Origin: Bacteroidota bacterium
GTDB lineage: Bacteria; Bacteroidota; Bacteroidia; Chitinophagales; Chitinophagaceae
Assembly (NCBI GenBank): GCA_018267955.1
Contig: JAFDXL010000001.1
Coordinates: 62,001-126,000, forward strand
Reading direction: 5' to 3'
DNA: 64,000 nt
Both the position numbers and the translations under genes were made by a program. Positions 34,256-43,071 of the stretch are shown piece by piece. The notes beneath the pieces are model-generated. The model was not told the origin of the DNA, did no database searches, and saw only the letters and a program-made list of their open reading frames with translations. Position 1 is the stretch's first letter. Every line of letters begins with the position of its first letter.

Positions 34256-34696
34256 CTATTTTTTATCTGAATTACCGCCATCGTTCGGAGGTAAATTTGT
34301 ATTATTATTTATATAATTGATGTTGCGGGATATAGTTTTATCTACACCATCATTAATGGCACTTTCCTTACCCTGGTAGGCAGCGTTAGGATCATCATAA
34401 CTGGCGCCAAAACGTGGATTTTTCTTACTGGTTGCATTTACTACCCTTGGCTCAGGGTTTACATACACATACCTATCCAGTTTGTGTAACTGCGCGATGG
34501 TTTTATCGTTTTTGTTTGCAGCCTTTTTTGTGTTTACTATCGTAGGTGTATTTTCGCTGCAGACGGTATACGTACCATCTATGCGGCATACCTTGTAATT
34601 TTGATCATAAACACTTTCACCGTTAGAATAACTTTTTTGAGCGTGTGCCACGACAGGTAATGTTGCAACTGCCAGGGCTAAAATCAGGTTTTTCAT
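34256..34696 (-). CDS. Secreted hypothetical protein (146 aa)
   Basis: A 146-residue exported protein with signal peptide MKNLILALAVATLPVVAHAQ. The mature part is polar, with two Cys (CRIDGTYTVC) that could form a disulfide, and an Asn/Asp-rich disordered tail. No family is recognised. I place the start at 34696 because it opens the signal peptide; the frame extends eight codons to 34720. It is monocistronic, facing the PaaE gene across a terminator. The 274 bp upstream to the nfu gene contain only AT-rich sequence and the nfu promoter. Confidence 0.55.
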   Translation of the reverse strand: MKNLILALAVATLPVVAHAQKSYSNGESVYDQNYKVCRIDGTYTVCSENTPTIVNTKKAANKNDKTIAQLHKLDRYVYVNPEPRVVNATSKKNPRFGASYDDPNAAYQGKESAINDGVDKTISRNINYINNNTNLPPNDGGNSDKK

Positions 34697-34939
34697 ATCT
34701 ACACATTTTTTTGTTATCAATCATGCTGTCGATATATGAAAACAAAAAACCATTCCATACACAATTAAGACAATGTTAAAGAGGGCAAAAGAAACAGTTT
34801 TTACGTAACTAATTGATAATCAATAGATATTCCTTTTTATAAATTTGGGTAATTTCTGTGGGGTAACCACAACATGTAGAAATTAGTTTCAATTGTAGGG
34901 CTATTTAGCATATTGATGGGTAGGTAGCGTATTATTAAG

Positions 34940-34947
34940 TAAATTTG
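34940..34947 (+). promoter_or_regulatory. -7 element (TAAATTTG) before the Nfu gene
   Basis: TAAATTTG matches TAnnTTTG, 23 bp before ATG 34971; a TTG at 34913-34915 is 24 nt upstream, slightly longer than the usual spacer. Confidence 0.5.
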
Positions 34948-34970
34948 TACTCCAAATAAAGAGTAATTAC

Positions 34971-35561
34971 ATGTTGAAGACTGGAAATACCATTGTGAGC
35001 ATCTATACAGAGATGACGCCGAACCCTGAAACAATGAAGTTTGTTGCTAACAAATTGCTGTATCCGGGAAAGAGTATAGATTTTCCTGAAGAGTCTGTGG
35101 CGGCACCCTCACCTTTGGCAAAAGAATTATTTGCATTCCCCTTCATTCGCAGTGTATTTATTGCCAGCAACTTTGTAACGCTGACTAAAACACCTGAAAC
35201 GCGCTGGGAAGAAGTAATACCATCTGTGCGCGAATTTCTGAAACAATACCTGGAAGAAGGTAAAGTAGTGATCAATGAAGACCTGGTGGTAAAGAAAGCG
35301 GATACCAATCTTATTAGCTCTGATGATACGGATGTAGTAAAGCGCATCAAAGAACTGCTGGAGAACTATGTAAAGCCTGCGGTAGAGATGGATGGCGGCG
35401 CTATCAGCTACAAGGGCTATGAAAATGGTACTGTGAAACTGATGATGCAGGGGTCTTGTTCAGGATGCCCTTCTTCTATGATCACCTTAAAAGCAGGTAT
35501 CGAAGGCATGATGAAACGTATGATACCTGAAGTGAAAGAAGTAGTGGCAGAAGCAGAATAA
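34971..35561 (+). CDS. Nfu-type iron-sulfur cluster carrier
   Basis: A 196-residue protein with an N-terminal Nfu_N domain (about 10-100; YTEMTPNPETMKFVANK opening) and a C-terminal NifU-like domain (about 120-196) carrying the cluster-binding C163-x-x-C166 in GSCSGCPSS. Two-domain Nfu proteins of this kind, as in mitochondria and alphaproteobacteria, receive a 4Fe-4S cluster from the SUF scaffold and hand it to client enzymes such as aconitase, lipoate synthase or complex I. Complex I is encoded in this same window. Monocistronic, with terminator 30 bp downstream. Confidence 0.9.
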   Translation: MLKTGNTIVSIYTEMTPNPETMKFVANKLLYPGKSIDFPEESVAAPSPLAKELFAFPFIRSVFIASNFVTLTKTPETRWEEVIPSVREFLKQYLEEGKVVINEDLVVKKADTNLISSDDTDVVKRIKELLENYVKPAVEMDGGAISYKGYENGTVKLMMQGSCSGCPSSMITLKAGIEGMMKRMIPEVKEVVAEAE

Positions 35562-35591
35562 CTAAAACGTTAATTTATAAAATTCGGTTAT

Positions 35592-35619
35592 GCCCCGCCT
35601 TAATAGGCGGGGCTTTTTT
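35592..35619 (+). terminator. Terminator after the Nfu gene
   Basis: Perfect 9-bp GC-rich stem GCCCCGCCT / AGGCGGGGC with 4-nt loop and T6. It also rules out the upstream ATG at 35590 as the start of the next gene. Confidence 0.9.
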
Positions 35620-35670
35620 CATATTATTGTCGGGCGATTAAGCTATTTTTATACGCAATTCACACACAGT

Positions 35671-36756
35671 ATGAGCATTGAAAATAATTACGTGGCGATC
35701 ATGGCAGGTGGTATCGGCAGCAGGTTTTGGCCCGAAAGCCGCATGAGCTATCCCAAGCAGTTTATAGATATATTAGGTACAGGGCGCTCCCTGATTCAAT
35801 GGACATACCAAAGGTTTACCAACATTTGCCCTAAGGAGAATATATACTTCATCACCAACCAGCAATATATCAACACACTAAAGGAGCAAATACCGGACGT
35901 GAGCGATGCCAATATCATCAGCGAGCCATCGCGAAAAAATACGGCTCCATGCGCTGCTTACTTTGCGCATAAGATGATGGCATTAAACCCCAAGGCAAAT
36001 ATCATTATGTCTCCGGCAGATCATCTGATAATGGATGAGCGTGCATTTGAGCGCACTGCGCACGAGGCATTAGAATTTGTTGCGCAGCATGATGCACTGC
36101 TTACACTGGGCATAAAACCAACCAGGCCCGATACCGGCTATGGCTATATACAATACGATGCTGATGACGAGCTGGATCAATTGTATAAGGTGAAGACTTT
36201 TACAGAAAAGCCATCGCTGGACCTGGCACGTACTTTCCTAAAAAGTGGAGATTTCCTTTGGAACTCAGGCATATTTGTATGGAATGTGAAGACTATTATG
36301 GAGGCCCTGGAAAAGTTTTTGCCGGAAATGAATGAAGTATTTCTACAGGCTACCGGTAATTATAATACATCGAAAGAGCATGAGATAATCAACAGTTTAT
36401 ACTCTCAATGCACCAATATATCCATCGATTATGGTATCATGGAAAAAGCAAAGAATGTATATGTAATACCATCTTATTTCGGCTGGTGCGACCTGGGAAC
36501 ATGGGAGAGCGCTTATGAGAACTTTGATAAAGACTACCTGGGCAATGCCGTGCATGGCGATAATGTGATGATAATAGACGCCAGCGAATGCATGATAAAA
36601 GTGCCGAACGAAAAGCTGCTGGTAGTGCAAGGCCTGGAGCGCTTTATTGTAATAGATACGCCCGATGTACTATTAATATGCGAACGCAACCGTGAACAGC
36701 AGATAAAGGAATATGTTGCAGAAGTAAAAAGAAATAAGGGAGATAAATACCTATAG
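35671..36756 (+). CDS. Mannose-1-phosphate guanylyltransferase
   Basis: A 361-residue nucleotidyltransferase. The GTP-binding loop MAGGIGSRFWPESR with YPKQF is at the N-terminus, followed by NTAPCAAYFA, the metal motif SPADHLI, the TGYGYIQYD and FTEKP substrate loops, and WNSGIFVW. It makes GDP-mannose from mannose-1-phosphate and GTP for surface glycans. The phosphomannose-isomerase half of bifunctional ManC proteins is absent. The start at 35671 (MSIENNYVAIMAGG) is used since a frame to 35590 would run through the terminator. It ends 3 nt before the aminotransferase gene, suggesting co-transcription. Confidence 0.92.
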   Translation: MSIENNYVAIMAGGIGSRFWPESRMSYPKQFIDILGTGRSLIQWTYQRFTNICPKENIYFITNQQYINTLKEQIPDVSDANIISEPSRKNTAPCAAYFAHKMMALNPKANIIMSPADHLIMDERAFERTAHEALEFVAQHDALLTLGIKPTRPDTGYGYIQYDADDELDQLYKVKTFTEKPSLDLARTFLKSGDFLWNSGIFVWNVKTIMEALEKFLPEMNEVFLQATGNYNTSKEHEIINSLYSQCTNISIDYGIMEKAKNVYVIPSYFGWCDLGTWESAYENFDKDYLGNAVHGDNVMIIDASECMIKVPNEKLLVVQGLERFIVIDTPDVLLICERNREQQIKEYVAEVKRNKGDKYL

Positions 36757-36759
36757 CCA

Positions 36760-37917
36760 ATGTTACTGCCACACAAACACTCTGCAGAAGGAACAACGAT
36801 TTTTACCATTATGAGCGCCCTGGCGCAGCAGCATAATGCGATCAACCTGTCGCAGGGCTTCCCTGATTTCCCGATCGGTACAGAGTTGGCTTCTCTGCTT
36901 GGTGAGGCAGCAGCACAAGGATATAACCAATATGCACCCATGGCGGGCTTGCCACAATTGCGGCAACAAATAGCAACCGATTTTCAAAAAAGATATGGTG
37001 TAACTATTAACCCCGATACCGAGATCACAATCACACCCGGAGCCACCTATGCTATTTATACAGCATTCACTTCTATTCTTGAAGCAGGTGATGAAGTGAT
37101 AGTGCTGGAGCCTGCATACGATAGTTATATACCTAATATTGAAACCAACGGTGCCAGGGCAATTACCATAAGCCTGAAGGCTCCTGCTTTTAGTGTGGAT
37201 TGGGATGAAGTACAGAAAGCGATCAGCCTGCGTACGAAAGCCATTATCATCAACACACCACATAACCCTACCGGCGCTGTGTGGACAAAAGAAGACTGGG
37301 ATAAGCTGGCCGACCTGGTACGCGATACCAACATCATCATCTTATCTGATGAAGTATACGAACAACTGATCTATGATGGGCTGCAACATTATTCTGTATT
37401 GCAGCATCCTGAACTGAGGCACAGAAGTTTTGCTTTATATTCTTTTGGCAAGGTGTTTCATAATACCGGGTGGAAGATCGGATATTGCATAGCGCCGCCT
37501 GAGTTTACAACTGCATTCAGGCGCATACATCAATTCCTTTGCTTCTCCGTAAACACACCGGCCCAGTATGCGCTGGCAACTTATCTTTCGCAGCCGGGAT
37601 TGCCTGTGGTATCTAAAATGATGCAGCAAAAGCGCGATCATTTTATCGACATGTTAAGCGCTACGCAGTTTACCATACACCAGCCTGCATCGGGCAGTTA
37701 TTTTCAGACAGTCAGCTATGAGCAGATCAGCGATATGCCCGATATGGAATTTGCACAATGGCTTACCAGGGAACATGGGGTAGCCACTATCCCCATCAGT
37801 GCATTTTACCGCAATAAAAAAGACGATAAACTGATACGTTTCTGTTTTGCCAAAAAAGAAGAAACAATAAAGCTGGCGATGGACAGGTTGTCGGCGATTA
37901 CAGTTACCGCTAAGTGA
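36760..37917 (+). CDS. PLP-dependent methionine aminotransferase (YbdL type)
   Basis: A 385-residue fold-type I aminotransferase. Seen: SQGFPDFP, the PLP-binding TPGATYAIYTAF, NTPHNPTGAVW, SDEVYEQLIYD and the Schiff-base Lys in YSFGKVFHNTGWKIGY. FGKxxHxTGWKxGY with NLSQGFPDF marks the YbdL/kynurenine-glutamine transaminase group, which uses methionine and other hydrophobic amino acids with keto acids such as KMTB. Together with the omega-amidase at 1144 it would form a methionine-salvage style transamination pair. Its stop TGA shares an A with the ATG of the next gene. Confidence 0.87.
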   Translation: MLLPHKHSAEGTTIFTIMSALAQQHNAINLSQGFPDFPIGTELASLLGEAAAQGYNQYAPMAGLPQLRQQIATDFQKRYGVTINPDTEITITPGATYAIYTAFTSILEAGDEVIVLEPAYDSYIPNIETNGARAITISLKAPAFSVDWDEVQKAISLRTKAIIINTPHNPTGAVWTKEDWDKLADLVRDTNIIILSDEVYEQLIYDGLQHYSVLQHPELRHRSFALYSFGKVFHNTGWKIGYCIAPPEFTTAFRRIHQFLCFSVNTPAQYALATYLSQPGLPVVSKMMQQKRDHFIDMLSATQFTIHQPASGSYFQTVSYEQISDMPDMEFAQWLTREHGVATIPISAFYRNKKDDKLIRFCFAKKEETIKLAMDRLSAITVTAK

Positions 37918-39716
37918 TGGGAGTAAATCAAATCAATTTAAGATCGGCACTACGGGTGCTGGTTATCTTTAGTATTTCCGTATTGCTATTAGGATGCGGA
38001 TGGATTATTACTATATATCATTATGACACTTTTCTGCTTGCCTTTACACATGATATTTATAAGTCTGAAATCTTCAATGAGCTGTTGAGTAACAGGAAAG
38101 TACATTATTGCTTCTTGCTGCTCAAAGGCGGTATTTATTTATTGATCGCTACCTGGTTTTTCTTTTTGATAAGGGCAGTCATTTATAAAAAGCCGCTGCT
38201 GGGCAAGTGGCCGGAGCGATGGATAGATGGAGCAATAAATATCATAGCAAAAAACTACAGTTTTTTCAAATCCTTGCCAGGTGTTGTAAAGGTAACGCTG
38301 ACCGGCATCCTGGTTATAGAAACACTAAGCCTTGCATATTTTAGCGCAACACTGCCATATGATTATGATGAAGCTTTTTCTTATCTGTTTTTCTCAGGGG
38401 TGGGAATATTGTCTTCATGGTTTTTTTATCCTTTACCAAACAATCATGTTCTCTATAATATTCTCTCTTCCGTAGCGCTTCATCTTCCGTTACCCGTTGT
38501 ACCGGCAACCCGTGTTGTGAGCCTAGTTGCAGCTATTATAGCCACGTGGTATTTTTTCAAGCTGATGACCAAATGTGTAGGTAAGGTATCAGCGGCAATG
38601 GCAACTGCTTTACTAGTGTTTTCTTATCCCTTCCTGTTGTACGCCGTACAGGCACGGGGTTATATGTTGTTATTGCTTTGCGCGTTGTTATGTGTTTATA
38701 GTTGTGTAAATATTATAGGCGGCAAAAGCCGAAGAAAGTATTACGCTCTTTTTATACTAAGCAGCGTTGCCGGTTTTTTTACAATCCCATCTTTCCTGTA
38801 TTGTTTTTTGCCTGTTACTGTTATTCTTTTTTTGAATGCGGTAAGACTAAAGAGCTATCGCGAGATCAAAAGTACAGTTATCGCTAACCTGGCAATAGTA
38901 ATGGGAACCTTGGCTTTGTACACCCCTATAATATGGCGGAACGGGTTTCACGCGCTTACCAGTAATAATGGTGTGGTTGCAAGAGGGGCAGATTATATTA
39001 AAGATAATATCGGCAGCCACCTGCAAGAAACCTGGAATCTGCTGACAGGATATTTAGGTATTAATATATACTTCTGGGTTTTACTGGTTGTCCTATTATT
39101 TACTTCATTTTTCAAACGTGGTAACTACAACAAATCGTTGTACATAATTAGTGGATTAATGCTCGCATCTCCTCCACTTATAATTTGGTTGCATGGAGTG
39201 ATACCTTTTGGACGTACCTGGTTTTATCTATTGCTGCCAATGTACACGGCTGTAGCCCTGGTTATTTCTTTGGCAGCAGACAATGATAAATGGGCCAGGA
39301 AGATGCAAGTATTGAAACCGAAATTGTTGCTGCCCGTAGTTTTATTGTTATTGACGGCAACACAATTATGGAGATTTGAAAAGCTGCATAAACGCATTTA
39401 TGGTATAGATTATGTTTGTGAATCGTACAATCAAGTGTTAAAAGAGAGATATTATGATATAAAATCGGTCGGGTATGGGGAAGGAGATTTTAGTTTTTAT
39501 CTGAAGGATATATTGCTATCTGATCTTAAAATTTTTGATAAGGAAAGGAAGATACCTTTTGTTCCGCTAAAGGATGGAGATACCATTCACCACGATCTTT
39601 TAATACTCGATAAGAAAACAGACTTTCCTGTCAGTGTACAAGACTACCATTTAATGAATCCTGAAGATAGTTTTTTTAAGGTGTACCTGAAGAACGATAT
39701 CTATGATAGGAAATAA
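37917..39716 (+). CDS. GT-C fold membrane glycosyltransferase (GT39/PMT-like)
   Basis: A 599-residue polytopic membrane protein with some 11-13 predicted helices. Near residue 150 it has the lumenal acidic motif YDYDEAFSYLF, which corresponds to the catalytic DE loop of GT-C enzymes that use lipid-linked sugar donors, and a soluble C-terminal domain (about 490-599). Donor and acceptor are unknown. The ATG at 37917 overlaps the previous stop by one base, showing coupling with the aminotransferase gene; a GTG at 37914 is possible. Its 3' end overlaps the convergent TSUP gene by 16 bp, with no terminator hairpin there. Confidence 0.7.
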   Translation: MGVNQINLRSALRVLVIFSISVLLLGCGWIITIYHYDTFLLAFTHDIYKSEIFNELLSNRKVHYCFLLLKGGIYLLIATWFFFLIRAVIYKKPLLGKWPERWIDGAINIIAKNYSFFKSLPGVVKVTLTGILVIETLSLAYFSATLPYDYDEAFSYLFFSGVGILSSWFFYPLPNNHVLYNILSSVALHLPLPVVPATRVVSLVAAIIATWYFFKLMTKCVGKVSAAMATALLVFSYPFLLYAVQARGYMLLLLCALLCVYSCVNIIGGKSRRKYYALFILSSVAGFFTIPSFLYCFLPVTVILFLNAVRLKSYREIKSTVIANLAIVMGTLALYTPIIWRNGFHALTSNNGVVARGADYIKDNIGSHLQETWNLLTGYLGINIYFWVLLVVLLFTSFFKRGNYNKSLYIISGLMLASPPLIIWLHGVIPFGRTWFYLLLPMYTAVALVISLAADNDKWARKMQVLKPKLLLPVVLLLLTATQLWRFEKLHKRIYGIDYVCESYNQVLKERYYDIKSVGYGEGDFSFYLKDILLSDLKIFDKERKIPFVPLKDGDTIHHDLLILDKKTDFPVSVQDYHLMNPEDSFFKVYLKNDIYDRK

Positions 39717-40462
39717 TCGTAAGCGAGTTTTACTATCAACGCCAGTACAACCAGTATAAAGAATAACCGGATAAACCCGCTACCTTTTTTCAATGCGAAA
39801 TGCGAACCTGTATAGCTGCCGGCCATATTGGCAATGCCCACCGGTATGGCAAGATGCCATTGCACATTGCCGCTGGCAATAAAGAAACTAAGGGCCGAGA
39901 TGTTGGTGACACAGTTAATCACCTTTGCATTAGCGGAAGCATTTAAAAAGTTATAGCCAAACAACACTACAAAAGCGAATATCAAAAAGCTTCCCGTACC
40001 CGGGCCTATCAATCCATCGTAAAAGCCTATAATTACTCCCGTGCCAATGGCGTATGCATAATACCTGGTATTGCTTAGAGATTTATCTACATGATGCAGC
40101 CCCAGCTCTTTTTTAAAAACAGTGTAGATCAATACCAGTATAAGTGCGGTTAGGATAAAAGGCATAAACTGCTCCTTATGGATAAAGCTAACCAGCAGCG
40201 CACCGCAAAAAGATCCTATAAATGCAGTAATGATGGCAGGGGTCAGATGCCGCCAGTTAATGGGTACTCTTTTAATATACCTGTATGCCGATACCGATGT
40301 GCCGAGAAACGAGGCAGTTTTATTGGATGCCAAAGTCTGTACCAGGCTCAGTTGCGGCATTAATACGAAGAAAGCCGGTAACTGCACCAGCCCGCCCCCA
40401 CCCACCATAGCATCAATAATGCCGGCGAGAAATGCGAAAAAACAAAGCAGGATAAGACTCAT
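39701..40462 (-). CDS. TSUP (TauE/SafE) family permease
   Basis: A 253-residue membrane protein with about eight helices and the duplicated TSUP motif: first copy GIIDAMVGGGGLVQLPAF near residue 15, second copy GFYDGLIGPGTGSFLIFAF near residue 146. The family moves sulfite, sulfoacetate or other organosulfonates, though many members have unknown substrates. The gene stands alone; the CstB-like protein elsewhere in the window shows this organism handles sulfane sulfur, but no linkage is implied. It converges on, and overlaps, the GT-C gene by 16 bp. Confidence 0.87.
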   Translation of the reverse strand: MSLILLCFFAFLAGIIDAMVGGGGLVQLPAFFVLMPQLSLVQTLASNKTASFLGTSVSAYRYIKRVPINWRHLTPAIITAFIGSFCGALLVSFIHKEQFMPFILTALILVLIYTVFKKELGLHHVDKSLSNTRYYAYAIGTGVIIGFYDGLIGPGTGSFLIFAFVVLFGYNFLNASANAKVINCVTNISALSFFIASGNVQWHLAIPVGIANMAGSYTGSHFALKKGSGFIRLFFILVVLALIVKLAYDYFLS

Positions 40463-40586
40463 ACTGTTAATGAGTGATAAAAGTATTAATTTTTGGAGGA
40501 TGGTTTACAGTTGCGCCGCCCTTTCCTATATATTAACCTGATATCCCCATGCATATATGAGGGGTAAAAGTCAGCACTGTTTATCC

Positions 40587-40594
40587 TAATTTTG
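40587..40594 (+). promoter_or_regulatory. -7 element (TAATTTTG) before thyA
   Basis: TAATTTTG matches TAnnTTTG and ends 7 nt before the thyA ATG, so the transcript would be leaderless. No clear -33 TTG. Confidence 0.5.
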
Positions 40595-40601
40595 TTGAAG
40601 T

Positions 40602-41396
40602 ATGGAAGCCTATTTAAAATTATTGCAGCACATCCTGGATACGGGTGTTAGTAAGAGTGACCGCACAGGCACCGGTACCATCAGTTGTTTTGGTTACCAG
40701 ATGCGTTTCGATCTGCAAAAAGGCTTCCCAATGGTTACTACAAAGAAGCTGCACCTGAAGTCTATCATTTATGAACTGCTATGGTTTCTTAAAGGGGATA
40801 CGAACATCAAATATCTGAAGGATAATGGAGTAAGTATTTGGGACGAATGGGCGGATGCGCATGGCGACCTGGGCCCTGTTTATGGGCATCAATGGCGCAG
40901 CTGGACCGGCGCTGACGGGCAAACCCATGACCAGATAAAAGATGTACTGAACCAGATAAAGAATAACCCCGACAGCAGGAGAATGATCGTAAATGCCTGG
41001 AACGTGGGTGACCTGGGCAAAATGGCGCTCACTCCATGCCATGCGCTTTTTCAGTTCTATGTAGCAGATGGCAAATTAAGTTGCCAGCTATACCAGCGCA
41101 GTGCGGATGTATTTTTGGGTGTACCTTTTAATATAGCCTCGTACGCGTTGCTGACCATGATGATGGCGCAGGTATGCGGGCTGCAGCCGGGTGAATTCAT
41201 TCATACCTTCGGAGATGTACATCTCTATAACAATCATATAGATCAGGCACGCTTGCAGCTTACAAGGGAGCCCTATCCGCTGCCAATCATGGAATTGAAC
41301 CCTAATGTTACAGATCTGTTTGATTTTAAATTCGAAGACTTCACACTTAAAAATTACCAGTCGCATCCGCATATTAAAGCGCCGGTAGCAGTATAA
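40602..41396 (+). CDS. thyA: Thymidylate synthase
   Basis: A 264-residue ThyA, the same length as the E. coli enzyme. Nucleophile C146 lies in [12 protein letters not shown], the folate/dUMP contacts RTGTGT and [10 protein letters not shown] are present, and [20 protein letters not shown] and [12 protein letters not shown] follow. It methylates dUMP to dTMP using methylenetetrahydrofolate, yielding dihydrofolate. It is followed 6 bp later by folA, which regenerates tetrahydrofolate, so substrate and cofactor recycling are co-expressed. Confidence 0.97.
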   Translation: MEAYLKLLQHILDTGVSKSDRTGTGTISCFGYQMRFDLQKGFPMVTTKKLHLKSIIYELLWFLKGDTNIKYLKDNGVSIWDEWADAHGDLGPVYGHQWRSWTGADGQTHDQIKDVLNQIKNNPDSRRMIVNAWNVGDLGKMALTPCHALFQFYVADGKLSCQLYQRSADVFLGVPFNIASYALLTMMMAQVCGLQPGEFIHTFGDVHLYNNHIDQARLQLTREPYPLPIMELNPNVTDLFDFKFEDFTLKNYQSHPHIKAPVAV

Positions 41397-41402
41397 CAGC
41401 TT

Positions 41403-41909
41403 ATGATCCTTACAGCTATAGTAGCAGTAGATGAGCAAAATGCCATAGGAAGGGATAACCAATTGCCCTGGCATTTACCCGAAGATTTGAAATTTTTTAA
41501 ACGCAAGACCTTAGGTAAGCCTGTTCTTATGGGCAGGAAAACCTATGAATCTTTGGGTAAGCCGCTACCCGGCAGATTAAATATTGTAGTATCCTCTAAC
41601 AGCAATTTGAACTTGCCCGAAGGTGTGCTGCTTTATAACGATCTGAATGCTGCGGTGGAGAAACTGAAGCAAGCCCATGATGATGAAGGCTTTATAATTG
41701 GTGGAGGAAAAATATTTGCGGAAACAATGGATGTATTAGACCGGATGTATGTTACGGTTGTGCATACCAAGGTAGTGGGTGCCGAGGCATTCTTTCCTCA
41801 CATAGACCACGCACACTGGAAGCTGGTTTGGGAAGAACCGCACCAGGCAGATGAGAAGCACGCTTATGCCTACACTTTCCAGGAGTGGGAGCGTATCAAA
41901 GAGATATAA
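41403..41909 (+). CDS. folA: Dihydrofolate reductase
   Basis: A 168-residue DHFR of normal length. It opens ILTAIVAVDEQNAIGRDNQL and continues PWHLPEDLKFFKRKT (the WHLPxDLxxFK active-site helix with catalytic Asp equivalent E/D27 in LPED), then MGRKTYESLGKPLPGR and GGGKIFAETM for NADPH binding. It reduces dihydrofolate made by ThyA. It is second in the thyA-folA operon and its stop codon directly abuts the ATG of the next gene. Confidence 0.95.
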   Translation: MILTAIVAVDEQNAIGRDNQLPWHLPEDLKFFKRKTLGKPVLMGRKTYESLGKPLPGRLNIVVSSNSNLNLPEGVLLYNDLNAAVEKLKQAHDDEGFIIGGGKIFAETMDVLDRMYVTVVHTKVVGAEAFFPHIDHAHWKLVWEEPHQADEKHAYAYTFQEWERIKEI

Positions 41910-42314
41910 ATGTCGTTGCACGCTCTCCTGCAATATATCCGCTACCGGCTGAAGGCGAAAACGAGACACGGCATACACTCTCCTTTTGTGTATGCTTTTA
42001 TCGAACAGGGGCTGATGAAAATGAAAGGAGATGTAGTGGCGGGGATAACCTTGTATTTCTCGGGTTGGGATGTTCGCATATTTAACATCAGCAATGCGCA
42101 GGAAATTGCGCATGATATATACCGGGCTCAGGGCAAAACCATACTGGTAGTAACAGATATTCATATTAACCAGCAAGCTACTACAGGTTGGAACATGCTT
42201 CGCGCTAACGATAAGGTCGTGATAGACATTGATCTATATCGTGTAGGGCTTCTATTCTTTAATGAGGATATAAAAGAAAAACAAAGCTTTGTACTAAAAT
42301 ATCCGTATAAATAA
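41910..42314 (+). CDS. Shortened SAM-methyltransferase-like protein lacking the catalytic core
   Basis: A 134-residue protein. Its N-terminus (LLQYIRYRLKAKTRHGIHSPFVYAF, about residues 6-30) and its C-terminus (VTDIHINQQATTGWNMLRAN to DIDLYRVGLLFFN, about 87-122) look like the two ends of the roughly 250-residue class I methyltransferases common in Bacteroidota, where the terminal parts read HSPFVY and DDIHWS...AW...DLF.GLVFF. The intervening Rossmann core with the SAM-binding glycine loop is missing; a short DVRIFNISNAQ stretch remains. The frame is clean and translationally joined to folA (no gap), so it is a maintained short gene or a recent in-frame deletion. Catalysis is unlikely. Family match is from memory of motifs. 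Confidence 0.6.
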   Translation: MSLHALLQYIRYRLKAKTRHGIHSPFVYAFIEQGLMKMKGDVVAGITLYFSGWDVRIFNISNAQEIAHDIYRAQGKTILVVTDIHINQQATTGWNMLRANDKVVIDIDLYRVGLLFFNEDIKEKQSFVLKYPYK

Positions 42315-42341
42315 GAAGAGCAGGAAGTCCCTGCTCTTCTT
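42313..42341. terminator. Bidirectional terminator
   Basis: Perfect 11-bp stem AAGAAGAGCAG / CTGCTCTTCTT with 7-nt loop, between the convergent thyA operon and the DUF5606 gene. The T-run is short. Confidence 0.75.
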
Positions 42342-42361
42342 AGATTTCTATTTTCAGAAAA

Positions 42362-42982
42362 CTATTCTTCCGTTTTCTTTTTCTTCGCTGTTTTCTTTGC
42401 AGGCTTTTCTTCACCTTCTGCTACCGGCTCAGCAGCTTTCTTGGCGCGGGCTTTCTTTGCAGGTTTTTCTTCAGCACCTTCTTCGGTAGCCTCAGTTTTA
42501 GCAGCTTTTGATTTTTTAGCAGGCTTCTCCTCAGCTACTTCAGTTGCAGTTTCTGCAGCAGGAACTTCTGCTTCAGCCGTAGCTTCATCCATAGATTCGA
42601 AGTTCAGCATATCATTAGCCTTTAGTATTTCAAACCATTTCACCATTTTCTTCATATCACTCACGTACACACGCTCGTCATCAAATTCAGGGAAAATGCT
42701 TTTGAAATAACTTTTTACAGCATTATTATCTGCTTTTGCATCTACCAAAGGAGTAGTACCCTCGCTGTCTTTCATTTTTTGAAACACATTGTGCAGGCGT
42801 ACATTATCGCCGGTTGTATATACCTCGATGCTTTCCAGCGGAGTTACATTGTGCAGGCGGGCAGATATGAATTTAGTTGATTTGTCTGCCAGGTTGCGAA
42901 CAATAGCACCATCGCTTTTGGTGGCTAATAATTGAAAAAGACCGCTTAAACCGGTTACCGCTACTATTTCTCTGTATACCAT
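42362..42982 (-). CDS. DUF5606 protein with histone-like Lys/Ala tail
   Basis: A 206-residue protein. Residues 1-125 match DUF5606, a Bacteroidota-specific domain (VYREIVAVTGLSGLFQLLAT, ARLHNVTPLESIEVYTTGD). From about 138 to the end is low complexity, with three copies of EEKPAKK and runs such as KKTAKKKK interspersed with Ala and Glu, like histone H1 or AlgP tails. Such a tail could bind nucleic acid or act as a flexible acidic-basic spacer. Role unknown. Single gene with its own upstream gap of 89 bp and a terminator after it. Confidence 0.8.
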   Translation of the reverse strand: MVYREIVAVTGLSGLFQLLATKSDGAIVRNLADKSTKFISARLHNVTPLESIEVYTTGDNVRLHNVFQKMKDSEGTTPLVDAKADNNAVKSYFKSIFPEFDDERVYVSDMKKMVKWFEILKANDMLNFESMDEATAEAEVPAAETATEVAEEKPAKKSKAAKTEATEEGAEEKPAKKARAKKAAEPVAEGEEKPAKKTAKKKKTEE

Positions 42983-43071
42983 AGTACTATTTGAAAGGGG
43001 GCAAAAATAACGTATTTCAATTTATTTTACCCTAAGAATATAAAAAAGTGAATTATCATCAAAAATACCTT

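Noticed and set aside
35590-35670. An extended N-terminus for the guanylyltransferase
   Set aside because: The 27 extra codons cover the GC-rich terminator of the Nfu gene and carry no family similarity.
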